A stretch of 64,000 nucleotides of DNA from Gyrodactylus bullatarudis. Its lineage: Eukaryota > Platyhelminthes > Monogenea > Gyrodactylidea > Gyrodactylidae. The notes beneath the pieces were generated by a model. It was not told the DNA's origin, made no database searches, and saw nothing but the letters and a program-made list of their open reading frames with translations. The DNA lies in assembly GCA_012064415.1 (NCBI GenBank), contig SSNU01000021.1, forward strand, positions 9,217 to 73,216. Reading direction: 5' to 3'. The translations under genes and the position numbers were made by a program. Shown here piece after piece: positions 35,330 to 48,853 of the stretch (position 1 is the first letter of the stretch; every line of letters begins with the position of its first letter).

Positions 35330-36870
35330 ATGTCTGTATTGGAGAAAATTTCTTGTCTGACTGCCAAGAATTACAAGTTTCTTTCTCCGAATTTAAAAAC
35401 TCACGTCGACTAGACCACTGCTTTTCTTCTCATGGAATATGTTTTTACTCAACAGAGCCGACCAAAATAAAGCTTTATTTATCAAATTCCAACGTTGAAT
35501 TCATTTTCGAAAAATCTACCATTTTCGAGGGATTTCGATCTGTCGAAATTTCATTAGTTTTCAAGTAGTGAGGATGATCAAGAAATCGAAATTCGACTCC
35601 CAAAGGATAATAAATTTACGCATTAGAACAGATTCAGCATATTCGGTTTTCTTGTATTATTGTGATCGTGAAAATCAACTTTTGATTACTCTCTAACTTT
35701 GAAATCAAAAAAAATTTTCAGCTCAAAGTTCGAAAAAATGGGATTTTGTCGCAAATTCGAAATTTGAAAAATGACCATATTTTTCATGAAAATATTTTTT
35801 TCTTGTCAAAATACAGTTATTTCAAAAAAATGATTTTTGAGACAAATCAATTGCAGAACTGAGTTATTTTATAAGAAAATATGAAAAGATAGTTAACTTT
35901 TTCTTTGATATTTCACTTGATCGTCTCTCGGGATTATATCCTTTCTATTCTAATCAGTCTAAGAATAAATGGTTCATTGATGTTATCGAATGATCAAGAA
36001 AAATCTATTTCTAATATTTGATATTATCATATCCTTCATATGTATTCGTAACCAGACATTGCTATGCTAGAATTTACAATGTGAATATGAAATAAAATTC
36101 TAATTTTAATAGTTTTGAACTCACTAATAATATTTCAAGTGATTAAATTGTTCAATTTTGGTTGTTTCTTGAAGCCAGAAATATCGTTTCAATTTTAAAA
36201 CAAATTCGAAAAATTTTGGATTTCAAAACTGAAATCGAATTCAAGATTTAAAAACGAATAACACGAAAAAAAACCATTAAACACGTGTTAACTACCTTCA
36301 TATCTATTATAAGAAATTTAATGCCCAAGAAAATTATGTTTCCTAATTCAGACAGGATATTTTTTGGTGTTAATTCTTCTTCAGTATCGATAAAAACAGT
36401 ATTTTTGTCTTTACTACCAGCTGTTGCTTTCATAATACATGGAATGTCTGTGTTACTCAAAAATAAAGTTTTCGATTCTGAGCTCACGGGCAAAATCCCA
36501 TTTTTGGGCGGCAAAATCCCATTTTTTCGAACTTTGAACTCAAAATTTTTATTGATTTTGAAACGGGACTGTGGCAAAAAGAAGGTTTTAAGATCAGAAT
36601 GAGATAAGAAATCAAATATCACTGATAAACTTTCGAAAGATCCCCCATTTTCGAGGGATTTTGATTTGCCGAAATTTCATTAATTGTAGTGAAAATGATT
36701 AAAAGATCGAAATTCGACTCCCAAAAGATAATGAAGTTATGCATCAGAACAGATTCAGCATATTTGATTTCTCGTCTTATTCTGATCTTAAAACCCTCCT
36801 TTTGTCAAATCAATAAAAATTTTGAGTTCGAAAAAATGAAAAAAATCGAAATTTGAAAATAAATCCCATT
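35330..36870. repeat. Modular foldback-type repeat copies
   Basis: Two related blocks, about 35500-35780 and 36640-36870, share the order cattttcgagggatttcgat or variant, cgaaatttcatta, cgaaattcgactcccaaa, then cagattcagcatattcgg. Further copies lie at 49310-49620 (inverted), 62690-62830 and 63030-63200. ORFs within these blocks are not considered genes. Confidence 0.65.
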
Positions 36871-37997
36871 ACTTTTAAGTAGTGTGTACATTTTCTACAG
36901 CAATCCATGGTATTTTCGATTGATTCCAGAAAATATAGTTGGCTTGCAGAAATAATTAGCTTCCAACAACAAAAATTTATTCTAAGATTGATTATCTATA
37001 GCTTTCAAAAATTCGATAATAATTGGTTTAATGACTATCAATACATTGAGATAGAAAAATCATTCAACCTATTTACAATACCCCTAGGACTTTCTCAGAA
37101 CCTACTAGTTTTATACATCATTAGAACGGCCTTTAAAGGTTTTATCGAATTAGTGCTAGGGAAAAATTTACTAATTTTCAAAAAATATCCCTATTAATTA
37201 GCTTTATTTAATAAATGGCTCAGAACTGGTTAATATGTTGAGTTTGGACATATGAATATTATTTTCTATCTTAATCAGTCTGAATGCCAATGATGATTCC
37301 TTGATCAGAATAGGAAACACGAATTTCTCTAGCCTATTTTCAAAGAGTGAGTCTCTTTCTTTCCCTGTCTGAATCATCATCTTGATTTATCGAGAACGAT
37401 GAACGAAATACGTAAATTGTCATCTTTATTGTCTTAAAGTGTATTGCACTGTTTCATTCCGGAATATAAATGTGAACTTTGAATCATATCTATCGAGATA
37501 GTGTTCATGAAAAATTCAAAATATGTCTCACCTTATTCTTATTTCTGTTCATACATAGGACTGAGGTTAAATTATTAAAATTCAACATGCTAGCCTAGCT
37601 AACCACACGTTCTGCACTCTCACTTCAGAATGAAATAATGTAGATTTTGTGTTTTCCACAGGAAATTTGATATATATATTTGTATCATATTGAAAATTCC
37701 GGTGAGTGACTGACATCATTTCTTGACAAGAATCGTTATAATATATGCATCAATATCAATTATTCACATTGCAGTGCATATTATCTCTTATAAAATTATT
37801 ATTTTTTCCCCAATTTTCTTCAAGATCCTCCTCAAGTCTCTTTATACACAGAGAGAGAATGTTTAGTCTTGAAATCTATTGCAGTCTTTTTGTTGAAATT
37901 TTATACACAACTCTAACCGATGTAAGAGGTTTATTTTATTTTATAGAAATTTAAAGACACTTGAGAATTTTTACATTTCTTGATTAATAAATAAATA

Positions 37998-38425
37998 AAC
38001 CTAATTGACATGAAGATGAGAATTTACTATTTAAAAAAAAACTCGATATTTTTCTCAGGATTCACAGAAAAAAATAATTTTTTAAATTCTAAACGGAATG
38101 AGCTATTAAGATGTAGATATTCGAAAAAATTCCGAAAAAAATTCAATCTGACCAAAGTTAAGCCGTTTTTTGGATTTCGACAATGTACCACTTTTTTAAC
38201 TTTTGAGCTCAAAAATTCTATCGATTTCAATGATTCGAAAAAGGGGAAATTTGGTGCATTTTTGTAATTCGAAAAACGGCCTAATTTTGGTCAGATTGAA
38301 TTTTTCCGAATATTATTAGCTCATTCCATTTAGAATTCAAAAAAATTATTTTCTTCTATGAATCATGAGAAAAATATCGAGTTTATTGTAAAATTGTAAA
38401 TTCTCATCTTCATGTCAACTAGCTT
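37998..38425. mobile_element. Palindromic MITE, AACCTAATTGACATGAAG family
   Basis: This 428-bp element has ends aacctaattgacatgaagat and its near complement (atcttcatgtcaactagctt), flanked by TA. The arms fold back on each other across almost the whole length. It is related to the larger element at 39577-40280. Confidence 0.8.
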
Positions 38426-38573
38426 TACATGTGAACATTGTTTCCTTCATATCTATGAATTATTCGTGCAATAAAAGTGTCAATCTTTAAAAGTTTTTTT
38501 CAAGTACATTGATAATCATCGATTTTTTGCTGATCTTGTTTCTTCGATCTGTTGTCTCGATCAGCAAAGGTCA

Positions 38574-38837
38574 TTGTTCATTGACAAATTTCGTTATGAA
38601 ATATTCACAGAATACCATCAAGTTACACATCAGAATATTCACCATTTCATTCTAGACAGGCTATCAATTGCAAAAGATCATGACGGACATTGGCGAGAAA
38701 ATTGTTGTCCTATTGTAGTTTACTTTCAACAGTCTCATAAAATTATATGTCTATTTGGTGATTCTGAAAAAGGCCACTTAGTGCGTCAGATAAACAGTTT
38801 TCCTATGTGTCAAAACATGTATGATAATTATAATTAG
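38574..38837 (+). CDS. Doubtful 87-codon ORF
   Basis: An ATG-started frame with a balanced composition in its middle (HQNIHHFILDRLSIAKDHDG, then IVVYFQQSHKIICLFGD). No family is recognised. It stands alone among repeats without a polyadenylation signal, so it may be a chance frame or a transposon relic. Confidence 0.2.
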   Translation: MFIDKFRYEIFTEYHQVTHQNIHHFILDRLSIAKDHDGHWRENCCPIVVYFQQSHKIICLFGDSEKGHLVRQINSFPMCQNMYDNYN

Positions 38838-39576
38838 TTTATATTATGTTACATAAGATGTAAAGAATTGAGGACCTAGAAATATGTTTTTGATACATTT
38901 TAAAGAGAAGCAAGGGAGATAGTATATTATTTAATAATAATGTAAGACATGTGCAATTTTCTCTGAGGGATGAATGACTCTCTGTGTGTGTATTCATTGC
39001 CCATTTGAAAGAAATGAAAAATTGAATTTGAAAAAATACTTATCTCTGAGGTCAGAAGAATATGTTTACAGCTTGTTGAAAAATTCCACATGCTTTGCTA
39101 TATGCTCATATTTCCCAATAATAAGAGACTTATTGTAGTGTATGAGGATTACTTAAATAGTTTGCCTATTTTTAGGTCGAAAGGGTAAGCACTGAGTAAT
39201 GCTTTAAAAAGAAGATAATTCAATATTCACATTGGCATGAGAATATGCTTTGCCTTTAGTCGTCAGTGGATTTAAATAACTTGAAAAACTCTGAAACTTA
39301 CTAAAGCAAAAGAGTTTCAAGTCAAAGAATTTTTCCCTTTTTGCTTGACAGAAAAGTCCTGTAGTTAAGAAAAAACAAAAGTCTAAATTCGTTCGATAGG
39401 GTCTGTAATTTTTTTATATTCCTAAATAGTTCTTTGTGGGCTTGGAATTATATTTCATTGTTTTTAAAATGAAGTAAATCTTTAGTTCACAATAGATAAA
39501 AAACTGATTAAAATCTCTAGAATAATTTTGTTACCGCATAAAATTAAAAAATATAAACGTTCATAATCATAAAGTA

Positions 39577-40280
39577 AACCTAATTGACATGAAGATGAGA
39601 ATTTCCTATTTTTACAAAAATCTCAATATTTTTATCCAGAAAGTCAGGAAAAAATTTATTTTTTGGATTCCACTATGAAATGAGCTAATTAGTTTTGAAT
39701 ACAAAAAAAATTTCTGAAAAAATTTTATCTGACCAAAATTGAGCCATTTTTTGAATTTCGGAAATTTTTCAAAGATTTGAAGCAGTTAAATATTGATATT
39801 CAGGATCAAAATTAGACGAAGATTTCGAATTCGCCTACAGGAATTCACAGAAATTCGTCATTATGGTGGGAAATCGAACCATTTGAATTTTTCGATTATC
39901 ACGAGGGAAAATGATCCAAAATATAGAGATTAAACTTTTACTCGGAAAGAGTAAATTTCTCTCAAATTCTACGGCCAAATTCAAAATCTTCGTCTAATTT
40001 TGATCCTGAATATCAATATTTAACTGCTTCAAATCTTTGAAATCGATAAAAATTTTGGATTTGAAAGTTGAAAAAGTGGAAATTCGAAACATTTCCGAAA
40101 TTCAAAAAATGGCTCAATTTTGGTCAGATTAACTTTTTTTCGGAAATCTTTTTTGTATTCAAAACTAATCAACTCATTTCATAGTGGAATCCAAAAAATA
40201 AATTTTTTCCTGACTTTCTGGATAAAAATATTGAGATTTTTGTAAAAATAGGAAATTCTCATCTTCATGTCAATTAGGTT
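39577..40280. mobile_element. Large palindromic MITE, AACCTAATTGACATGAAG family
   Basis: This 704-bp element starts aacctaattgacatgaagat and ends with the exact complement (atcttcatgtcaattaggtt). TA lies on both sides (39575-39576, 40281-40282). The two arms are each over 300 bases and nearly perfectly complementary, so a single strand could fold into one long hairpin. It has no coding capacity. The TA flanks fit Tc1/mariner-type movement. Confidence 0.92.
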
Positions 40281-40869
40281 TAGATTTAACTCAATTGAGA
40301 AAATTATTATTTATCTTACTAATTAGTATTACTTGCAAGTAAATGATCAATATTCAATATCGTCATGTTTTTCATTGAAATTTAAAGTCCTAGAGTATAT
40401 AAAGTTAGAGTATTCTTGTGTCTTTCAGCCTATCCCCCTAGAAACTTACAATCATTAATAAAATGCTAGAGTTGGCTAACAAACGAAGATTTTCATATTC
40501 ATTTCAGTTAGCTCAAAAATTTCGCCTGAGCTGATGCAGACTTGAGAAATATTTAATCCTATAATTTGGAAAATCTCGTGAATTTTGGAATTTTACAGAC
40601 ATATTTTTCTAATCTGATGCAATGATCCATTTATCATGGGTAGATGTGAGCTTATTCATGAAGAAAATATTAATCGGAACAATGTATTTCGCTGCTTTGT
40701 TTAATAAATATGGAAAATATTCAATAGATTTTCCGGATTTACTATATTATCTAATTCGGCTAAATTCGAGAATTGAGACATTCATATGCAGAGTTGGACC
40801 CGGAGCTATTAAAATTTGAAAATGTTGAAAATCAGTTTTCTTGTCCTATTCTTTAACAAATACGTTTAA

Positions 40870-41215
40870 CCCTTCATGTCCCATTGCTCCACCAGTGGAA
40901 CACAAAAATTACTCCAGCAATATTGAGAACCTAAAGATTCTTCAAATACACTCCCCCCCCCGCATTAGAAGGAAACGAAATATGTATAATTAATTAAGAT
41001 AGCTTTACGCTGATGCTGAGGGTGATTTTTTGAAAATCTAGTCAAATATTTAGAACGTCCTTACGAAGAAATAAAATAACTTACTATCGTGAAACAATAA
41101 CTGTCGATTTCAAAAAATGCAATCACCTGATCGATATCTCTCATAGTTTAGAATATAACTAGTTTTAGACCCAAAAAATGCCAATTTTAACCTCTATTGA
41201 GTTGGTCATTTGAGG
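40870..41215. mobile_element. Truncated piggyBac-type MITE
   Basis: The left end reads TTAA followed by cccttcatgtcccattgctc, then ccaccagtggaaca. It matches the complete element at 63341-63858 for about 340 bases (aaatgccaattttaacct near the end) and then stops without a right end. A run of nine or ten C lies inside near 40953. Confidence 0.75.
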
Positions 41216-41819
41216 TTCGACTAGAGCTACTGTAAAATAAAATCTTTTTGCTATTTTAGAGGTCGCTCTAATAATTTTCACTCAATCGAGAAATTATCTC
41301 TCTCATCATGGTTTCATAGAGGTCTTGTCGATACACTGAGATGTTTTCCTAGCATCAGTTTTAAAAAACTACATTCATTTAGCTGATAATTGAGATAAGA
41401 AACATAAAAACTTCTGAATCTGGAAAAAAATAACGAAAATATCAGATAAATAAAGAATATGTTTCTATGATCTCAAAGATCAAAAGTAATTCCTCCTATA
41501 AAGTCTGAGTATATTTTCATTTGGGAATTTGACCTTAAGAAATATTTCCCAGTACTTTGAACTGTCTCCTTATTTACTAACCAAATGTTGTTCTGAATTA
41601 CATAGAGCTTTTTCTCCATTCAACTGATGACCTTGTTTCGTATTATCGTGTCAATATAAACTTTTTTGATTCATCTTACAGGATTTCTTTTTATCTTATC
41701 CCTTTATTCTCTTTAAATAAAACAAATATCGACCTCTTCACTTGTAAAAAATAATATATCAATCTCAAATATCTCCAAGCGTGAATTAATGTATTATCGC
41801 TCTATTATATTTGATGTTT

Positions 41820-42360
41820 TATTTAAGTTCGCTTTTCAATGACGTAAACAAATTCCCAGCTAAAGACCTGATGAAGAGCAGATTTCTACTTATCGATACC
41901 GTGAGGCAGAAAAATGAATCAAAGAATTCCCAGTAGTGAACAAGAAAATAAGTTCACTCAAAGAGTAAGGAATTACTTCCCCTAAAGAATCAAACTCGAT
42001 GCAGGAAAGAGACGCAGTGATCAGTGTTCACAATTGATCTCGCTCACAGGCCAATTCTGAATATGTCAGCGAGCCTGCAGCATTTACTTGTCCTGAACGA
42101 AATTTGTCGGTATCTAGTATCCAACTAGAGTGATGTCGTAAAGGAGAAATGCCTCCCTGTCACGGTAGCTAAATTAACTTTGTAGTATTCAGGCAGTATT
42201 GATTTCAAGTTTGGAGGCAAATTGATGCTAAGGCCCACTTTTAGCAGATATGTTCCTTGCCTACTATAAGCAGGGTCCAACGCAACACTTAATCAATAGT
42301 TCCGAACTATACATGAGGTGCTTGGATTATATGTTCCACTGCTCTGTGATGTATTTAAAA
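41820..42360. other. Relatively GC-rich stretch, unassigned
   Basis: This interval is visibly less AT-rich than its surroundings. On the minus strand a short open piece near 42245-42130 reads KVGLSINLPPNLKSILPEYY, but stops follow and no family is recognised. It may be a degraded transposon or an old pseudogene. Confidence 0.3.
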
Positions 42361-43620
42361 AAGTAAGGAATTAAATTTATACATGATGAATTTGCCCATC
42401 AGAGAAAAGATTTTTTCTTTCACAGTTAAAGCAAAATATAATTAACTCGACAAAGCTTCCATGTAACGTTTTTTTTCGCTTCTTAAAGTTAATTTTTAAA
42501 TTACAACTTCAATAAGGTCAGAGAAAAATATACATTCCTCTATAGCTGTTTTTCCCCATTTGACTTATGGGTGCTTGATAAATGACCTCAAGTCTTGATA
42601 TTTTGTCAATAAAATGTAATGAATCTTAGCAACAGCTATAATAAAAATATCCATAATACCATCCACGCAGCAGTTAAATTACGGCGTACATTGATTCACT
42701 AAATTTTTTTATCACTTATGTCACCTAGTCAAGTAATTTTTTTATTGGTTTGACATTGAATCAACAAGAAATAATTTTATCCTTGACTTCCATGTCTAAT
42801 TGAAAATGTACTTACAAGCTCGTTACTTTTTACCTACCAGACGAATCCAAGCTGAGTGATTACATGGGATTACACAGTTTCCGACGACCCGTGTAACCTG
42901 GTTGTTACTTTATCTAAAATAGTTTTGGACTCAAATATCCTCTTCTCGTGACATATAGAAGATGATTCGAATCAATAATACAATTATTTAGGGAGATTTT
43001 TAAGAGCAATTACATGCGATAATCTCTCTAGAATTCTAATGTCCCATAGTGATGAAGTGAGAAGAAGAAAAACTTGTTACAAGCATTAGAGTAGCATTTT
43101 TTTCAGACAGGAAGAGAAGAAAATGTTTTACATCTAAAAATATGTGTACAACATTGAATTTCTGACTTTTAATTCTTCTAGACTTGAAACGACAGATTTT
43201 GAAAATCATCAGAATACACAGAGAAAGATACATTTCTTTATTAATAATAACATGGGAAACTATTGAATGTACACACATGTTTCTTTAATAATGGTTTTTT
43301 GAAATAGATTTGAAAAGAGATGAAAATCATCAGAAAATTCTAATAAAATACAAACTTTAAGTGGGTTTTAATTAAATTTTGATATTTTTACTAGATTATA
43401 AAGATGAAAATTAGAACACTTTTCAGATTTCGATTTGGTGGGATTTGGTTAGCGGTCTTCAGATTCAGAAGTATTCCGAAAATTTTCGAATCGCCACAAT
43501 TTTACTTCTGATATAAACAAAGAAATAACTATGAAATAAGTTTTGATTTGTTTTATTGTATAGAAATCCCACACATTTTTAATCAATTCTTCTCTAGAGT
43601 TAAATTTTATAATGTCTTAG

Positions 43621-43916
43621 CAAGCTATCTCCGTGGTAAGTTGATATCATTAATCCTTGATCTATTATTGTCAAAGCTTGAAGAACAATAGATAGGTTCA
43701 ATTAAGATCCTAGGTATTCTTAGAGATGGTTCTTGTGAAGAAGAAGAAGGTATCAAATTTTTTTAGAAATTTTATAAGCTCTTAAATTTTAATATGAATA
43801 ATTTTTGAAAGAAATTTATATTTCAAAAGATTATCGGAAATTAATACTTGTTTTAATAATTTTATTTTCGGATTCTTTCAGACGGATCCGAATCTGAATT
43901 ATCTGAAGAACCCTAG
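43621..43916 (+). CDS. Possible gene 3' end with a 15-nt microexon
   Basis: Three small pieces with good splice sites and matching phase: 43621-43635 (after tgtcttag, before gtaagt), 43707-43749 (after aattaag, before gtatca) and 43882-43916 (after ctttcag). Joined, the C-terminus reads QAISVILGILRDGSCEEEE followed by DGSESELSEEP and a stop. No upstream exons or family were identified. The pieces are very short, so chance cannot be excluded. Confidence 0.25.
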
Positions 43917-44229
43917 ATTTGGTCCCATTTATTCGAACTAGGACCTGGAGCTAGGAGGTCAAATGGATGGGAGAGTATTGTAAAATTAAACAGGATAACC
44001 AAATATGCTAGATTTAGTCTAAAGATTTCTCTGATTATTGTGTCGGAGTTGAATTAATATTTCTTGATCATTTTTACTACAGTACTTGAAATTCAATGAA
44101 TACCAGAATGCCCCAAAAATTTTAAATTTTTTGCCTAAAGATGAGATAAGTATCAAATTGCTTTAAATCTTTAGAATCGATTAAAATTTTGAGTTCAAAA
44201 GTTGAAAATTGGGGGAATTTCGAAATTCG

Positions 44230-44300
44230 AAGGAAAACATTGAGTTTTTGTAAAAATAGACAATTCTCGTCTTCATGTCAACTAGCTCTAGATAACTCAA
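44230..44300. repeat. Partial foldback arm
   Basis: The segment ttttgtaaaaatagacaatt followed by ctcgtcttcatgtcaactag is a right-end copy of the 39577-40280 family. Confidence 0.6.
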
Positions 44301-44599
44301 GTCAAGAAAAACTCTTTTAAAAGATTTTTTCTTCTATTCTATCAACCTTATTGTCGCAATACATTAGAAGATGAAGGAACACCAGACATAAAAGAATGAT
44401 ATGTAATAAAAAAGATAGCTATAGAGTCTCTTTTTCCCATGAAACACTCTTCTATAGATAGATTTTGAGAATATTGTTGAAATAGTAACATTGTAGTCTG
44501 TTACATATGTACAATGTACATATATCTAACTAAATATATATATGTGTAATATATTTGTGTCTCAAAGAGACATCTATAGATAAATGGAAGAAGCTACTT

Positions 44600-46130
44600 A
44601 TCTCTCTAATTTTGTCTAAAGGTGTTATCACATCTAAGATGAAAGGGTAGAGTAAAATACATTTCATCATTTTCAACAAAACTTTTTGTTTTTCATAAAT
44701 ATTTGAAACAAGAAAAAGCTACGGGTTGGTCTTATCAATAGGGAAAATACAAAAGCTAGCAAAATGTCGAAATTACGCTTATGTTTACTTAACATTTTTC
44801 AAAATCCACATTCGATTGAGATCCAAGATAATTAATTATTCGATTATTCAACATTTCTTTTATTTTTGTGGGGTTTTCGTTTTCAAACTTTAAGAAAAAA
44901 TTTCCATATATCTGTTACCGTTTATATTAAAAACTAGTTTCTAAATTCACACTTTCCGTGAGTATTAAAACTCGTGAGTTTCGAAACTACCGATTAAGTA
45001 TTGAAACTAAACCTATTCTTCAATATCTATCAAAGGATTTTGTATAAGTATAATCCGCTGAATTTCAATTAACCTGTAAATCAAAAAATATTAGCTCAAT
45101 AATTTTTATGAGTTCCAATCTCAAAATGTTAATCATACCACGCATGTTTTTTTTGTTTTAGAATTTATCGAAAATCATTAAATTATACCATCACTAAAAG
45201 TTCTTTCAGATCTTTTTTTACATAAAACACACGACCTTTATATAAACCAGGTTTCTCTAGAGCAATTGAAAAGATTTAGTGAATTTTCTGCTTCATCTCA
45301 AGCAGTTCATTAACAAATAACAGAATGAATTAAATTTTCATTTGAATTTTAAATCTGTATTTTTTTACATGGGAATAGTGATGTTATGACAAAACAAGGG
45401 TTCTATAAATACAATTGTTAACTAACAACCATTATAGGGTAGATAAGCCGGTCTCATTGTCTGCATATTGCAAAATTGCGGATCAACATAAATGCAAAAA
45501 TCTGGGCCGGGGACACGGGTCAACATTGGTTGAAAGCAATTCTGCATCATTGTCACTAATTTTGTGGGAGCTGAAATATTATTTTATAATAGACTCACCT
45601 ATTTAAAGAAGTGTATATATATCCTTGTTAAGAAGTCACCAGAATATTTGATTGTCTTGTGACTAAATGTGATCAACACAGTTTAACTCTAAAGTATAAA
45701 TTACGAACAACTCAGCGCTTTTATTGGTAACTAACTCTCACATAAAAGCGACTCACATACTTTTGTTAAGAAGTAGTTCTCTATTGACTAGTTAGTGATA
45801 GACCAAAAAAATAAAGCCAAGAAAGAAGAATTTGCATTAGTAACCTTCACTATAACTTTATTCAATATGACGTTTCAAAAAAGAACATTCCAACTTTTTC
45901 CGTCTTATAACTGTGACACGCTCAGAGTTATTAAATATCATGTTTCTGAAGTATTTGCTCAGAAAATTACAATCAATGAATTATTTTGAGTTGCTAGAAA
46001 TGTTTTGGTTTTCAAAGTTTTATCAGTTCGACAATAATTTATTTTAAGGGTCATTTTTGGATTTAACCCAAAAAACTTGGACACATTAGAAAAATCATAG
46101 ATTCGCAGCTTCAAATCAACCGACATGTTA
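44600..46130. other. Gene-poor stretch
   Basis: Two weak frames (45415-45606 and 45795-45989) occur here, but neither has family resemblance or splice support. A TATA-like motif (ctataaata) is near 45401. A short inverted pair (gcgcttttattg / cataaaagcg) lies near 45717-45750. Confidence 0.3.
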
Positions 46131-46148
46131 TATATGTTAGTTATGTAG

Positions 46149-46614
46149 TAGACTTGGACGAAATTTTGTAAAATCGCCCATCGACATGAAAAAATCTAAT
46201 CTTGAAGTATTTAAATATAATCCCAGCAAATTTCGCTTTAAAATACCTTTCCATGCTTTTGGAATAAGATAAACGAAATTGTGAAAAAAAAATTTTAAAC
46301 GTTTTTTATTGTTTTATATTTATAATTTCAACTTGAATTCACATTATTTCTGTAGATAAAGTTGTAAAAATGACATAAATCCAATTAGAGTTATTTTTTC
46401 AATAGCTCAAAGTGAAATTTCTCTTACTTTTCATGAATATTACAATTTTGATGGGTCAAAAAACGTTTTAAAATTTTCACAATTTTGTTTATCTTATTCT
46501 AGAAAGGTATTTTGAAGCGAAATTTAGTGGAATTATATTTAAATACTTGAAGATTAGATTTTTTCATATCGATGGGCGATTTAAATAATTTTGCAAAATT
46601 TCGTCCTAGTCTAT
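46149..46614. mobile_element. Palindromic MITE, TAGACTTGG family
   Basis: The left end is tagacttggacgaaattttg and the right end caaaatttcgtcctagtcta. The arms are about 170-200 bases and complementary. It is the second full member of the family described at 14867-15325 and lies just upstream of a small candidate gene. Confidence 0.85.
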
Positions 46615-46707
46615 TATGTAGTGATCAATCACAGTCTTGTAAACAAAATCATCAAAATTATTCTAATTTGAGAAAGAGCAAATAAAAAAGTTATAATTAT
46701 AAACAAA

Positions 46708-47149
46708 ATGTACAATTTAAAAACGTTATCAATGTCTGAAATTCCAAAATCTCTTTTAGGATCCACAGATGTCGCTTCAGTGGACCTTGATGAGTTCCTC
46801 AATCCACCGGTCAATGAAACCGCAAACTTGTTGCAGTCTCTCACACGAAAAATGAACGAGACCTTTGACCGTTATGCATCAATGATGACTGCATCAATTT
46901 TATATAGAGAATGATTATCTCGTTACCTTAATCAATGAGCCAAGATCTTGTTTCATCTTGTGTCATCTTCAAATGTGTCCCAATATTCCTGGAAGAATTG
47001 ATAAGCTGTCTCAGAGACATGTTTCATTCTCTTGGTGAATGTAATATAATATTTTTGACAGGAAAGAAGAAAAAGCTTGTCAATCACTTGATGATTCACG
47101 ATTATGTATTGTGGGAACTGGAAAGGAAATGCTACATGGCCTCAATTAA
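46708..47149 (+). CDS. Small candidate gene with 37- and 27-nt introns
   Basis: Proposed exons are 46708-46870, 46908-47034 and 47062-47149. The start may instead be the in-frame ATG at 46732. The product is about 125 residues: KSLLGSTDVASVDLDEFLNP, then LLQSLTRKMNETFD, LVTLINEPRSCFILCHLQMC, PNIPGRIDKLSQRHVSFSW, KEEKACQSLDDSRLCIVGTG. Phases agree at both joins. The first donor (GTTATG) is weak. An alternative is an unspliced frame from 46935 to a GTAAGT at 47168, which overlaps in another frame. I do not recognise the protein. Confidence 0.4.
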
Positions 47150-47219
47150 TCTACCAGGGAAAAATGTAAGTCTCCAAGGGATTAAATCTTTATTTCAAAT
47201 TTAGAAAATATTAGAATAT

Positions 47220-48850
47220 GCAATTCATCTCTTTTCTGAGGACGGGGGTGGGGGGGGCTGGAATAATTGTTTTCTAGGAAAGAATCAAGTTCACCTCTCT
47301 CTCTCTCTCTGCGGATTGTTCAAGCTTCCATAAAAATATTTTTATTTCCTCTAAAATACTAAGGCCAAGAGAGCTGAGTTTGTTAATAAATAAACTACAG
47401 AAGTATCAATTCAAGAAATTATCACCAAAAACCAGGAAGAAAATCTCAGGATTTACTAGTCCGGACAGGTCGTATATGGGCAGATAACTTTCTTGAGCTA
47501 TAATTCTGATTTAAAGAACCTAAAAATAGATAAATAACTACCTTTCTGATAGATTAACTACTACTCTTTATAATAAACTACAGCTGTTCTCGATCAATTT
47601 ATCAAGGTATCAAAATTTTCTAATAACCGATTCAAAAGGAATACATTTCTATAGTATTGACAAAACTTTGTACATGAAAAAAAGTTCATTGTACCTAACT
47701 GGCCCTTCCCTTATCAACTTTCCAAGCGATTAGTTTATTCCTTGATAGGGAAAACATGTGATTTTTCAAGAGTAAGAGAAAATTTTCCTACCTTTGAACA
47801 AAAGAAGATCGTGTGAATTTCTTAAATTAGATAGCAAGAGATATGAGAACATGTTCTTTCCTACAAAAAGTACATGTAAAATTTAATAAAATCAAGCAAT
47901 TTTGTTCATTTTTAACCTCTTCTAAAGGCTCTACTTATGTTCCCATCTGGTCTCACTACAGCTTTCATGGAATAGCTTCTATTTCCTGGAGAAATTGTCC
48001 CCTTAACTTTGGACCCAACTTAAAATTGAATTATTTCTTCAGTTTCACTAGAATTTATTCTATCATTAAGAAAATCCAGAGATCATTTTTCCCCATCAAA
48101 ATAGATAAACATGAAATCAGTTGTGTGAAAAATGATTAATTTGATGTTTTTCCACGAACAAAACTTTGCTGTGTAATATATTAAATAAAGAAGATCATTT
48201 TTACGCTCACTTCAGTATATGGAAATGCACTCAGTCAGAATAATTAGGTTTTGATTTTTCCTGCCCCCCATACATGATGGATACTTTATAAAGCGACCAG
48301 ATCTCGAAGCGAGAGTTTGATCTCTGTCATATCCATGCATGTACGTTTAGTTTATGTGGGTGAATAGAATCTAATGACGAGGTAAACGATAGATCAGGGA
48401 GGGAAAACATTCTAGTCGAATGATCACAAAAGATTGATCTTGATTCAGTCATCAAAATGTGATTTTTAGAGTCAGAGATGTTTTTTCCAAGGGTTGAAAA
48501 TTTCATATGGTTTAAGAATAGGCTGATAATGAAAACCTTCTTCTAGTTTAGGGGGAAATTTGCCGGAAAAATCACTATTTTATGGCCACTTATTTGGCAA
48601 ACTCTTTTTATCTTAAGAGATGATGTTTGGCTGATCGAATATTTGAATTTTGCGGGTATGCTTATTCAATGAGAGTTTCTTTCTTTTCCTTCACCTCTGC
48701 TAATGGAATTTAAAAAAGCTTTATAAACTTTTATAAATTTGTGGATTATTTTCAAAAAAAGTAACCTTTAAATTATCAGAGGTTCTCAAAAAATTATTTT
48801 GAAGTTAAGAGTATAGCTTGCTTTATGGAAAATAAGTTTCCAATCAAAAT
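47220..48850. other. Gene-poor stretch with simple repeats
   Basis: A G-rich tract (47242-47262) and a short CT tract (about 47298-47311) occur. On the minus strand, about 48015-47920, a short island reads GTISPGNRSYSMKAVVRPDG and then stops; it has no supported partners. Otherwise nothing was recognised. Confidence 0.35.
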
Positions 48851-48853
48851 TGA

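Noticed and set aside
36248..36622. Overlapping ORFs on both strands (124 and 105 codons)
   Set aside because: Both are open because the sequence is low-complexity repeat DNA; no splice, start or family evidence favours either.
40622..40819. 65-codon ORF
   Set aside because: No similarity, isolated among repeats; length is within chance expectation for this much sequence.
45415..45606. 63-codon ORF near a TATA-like motif
   Set aside because: No ATG start (TTG first codon), no splice support and no recognised family.
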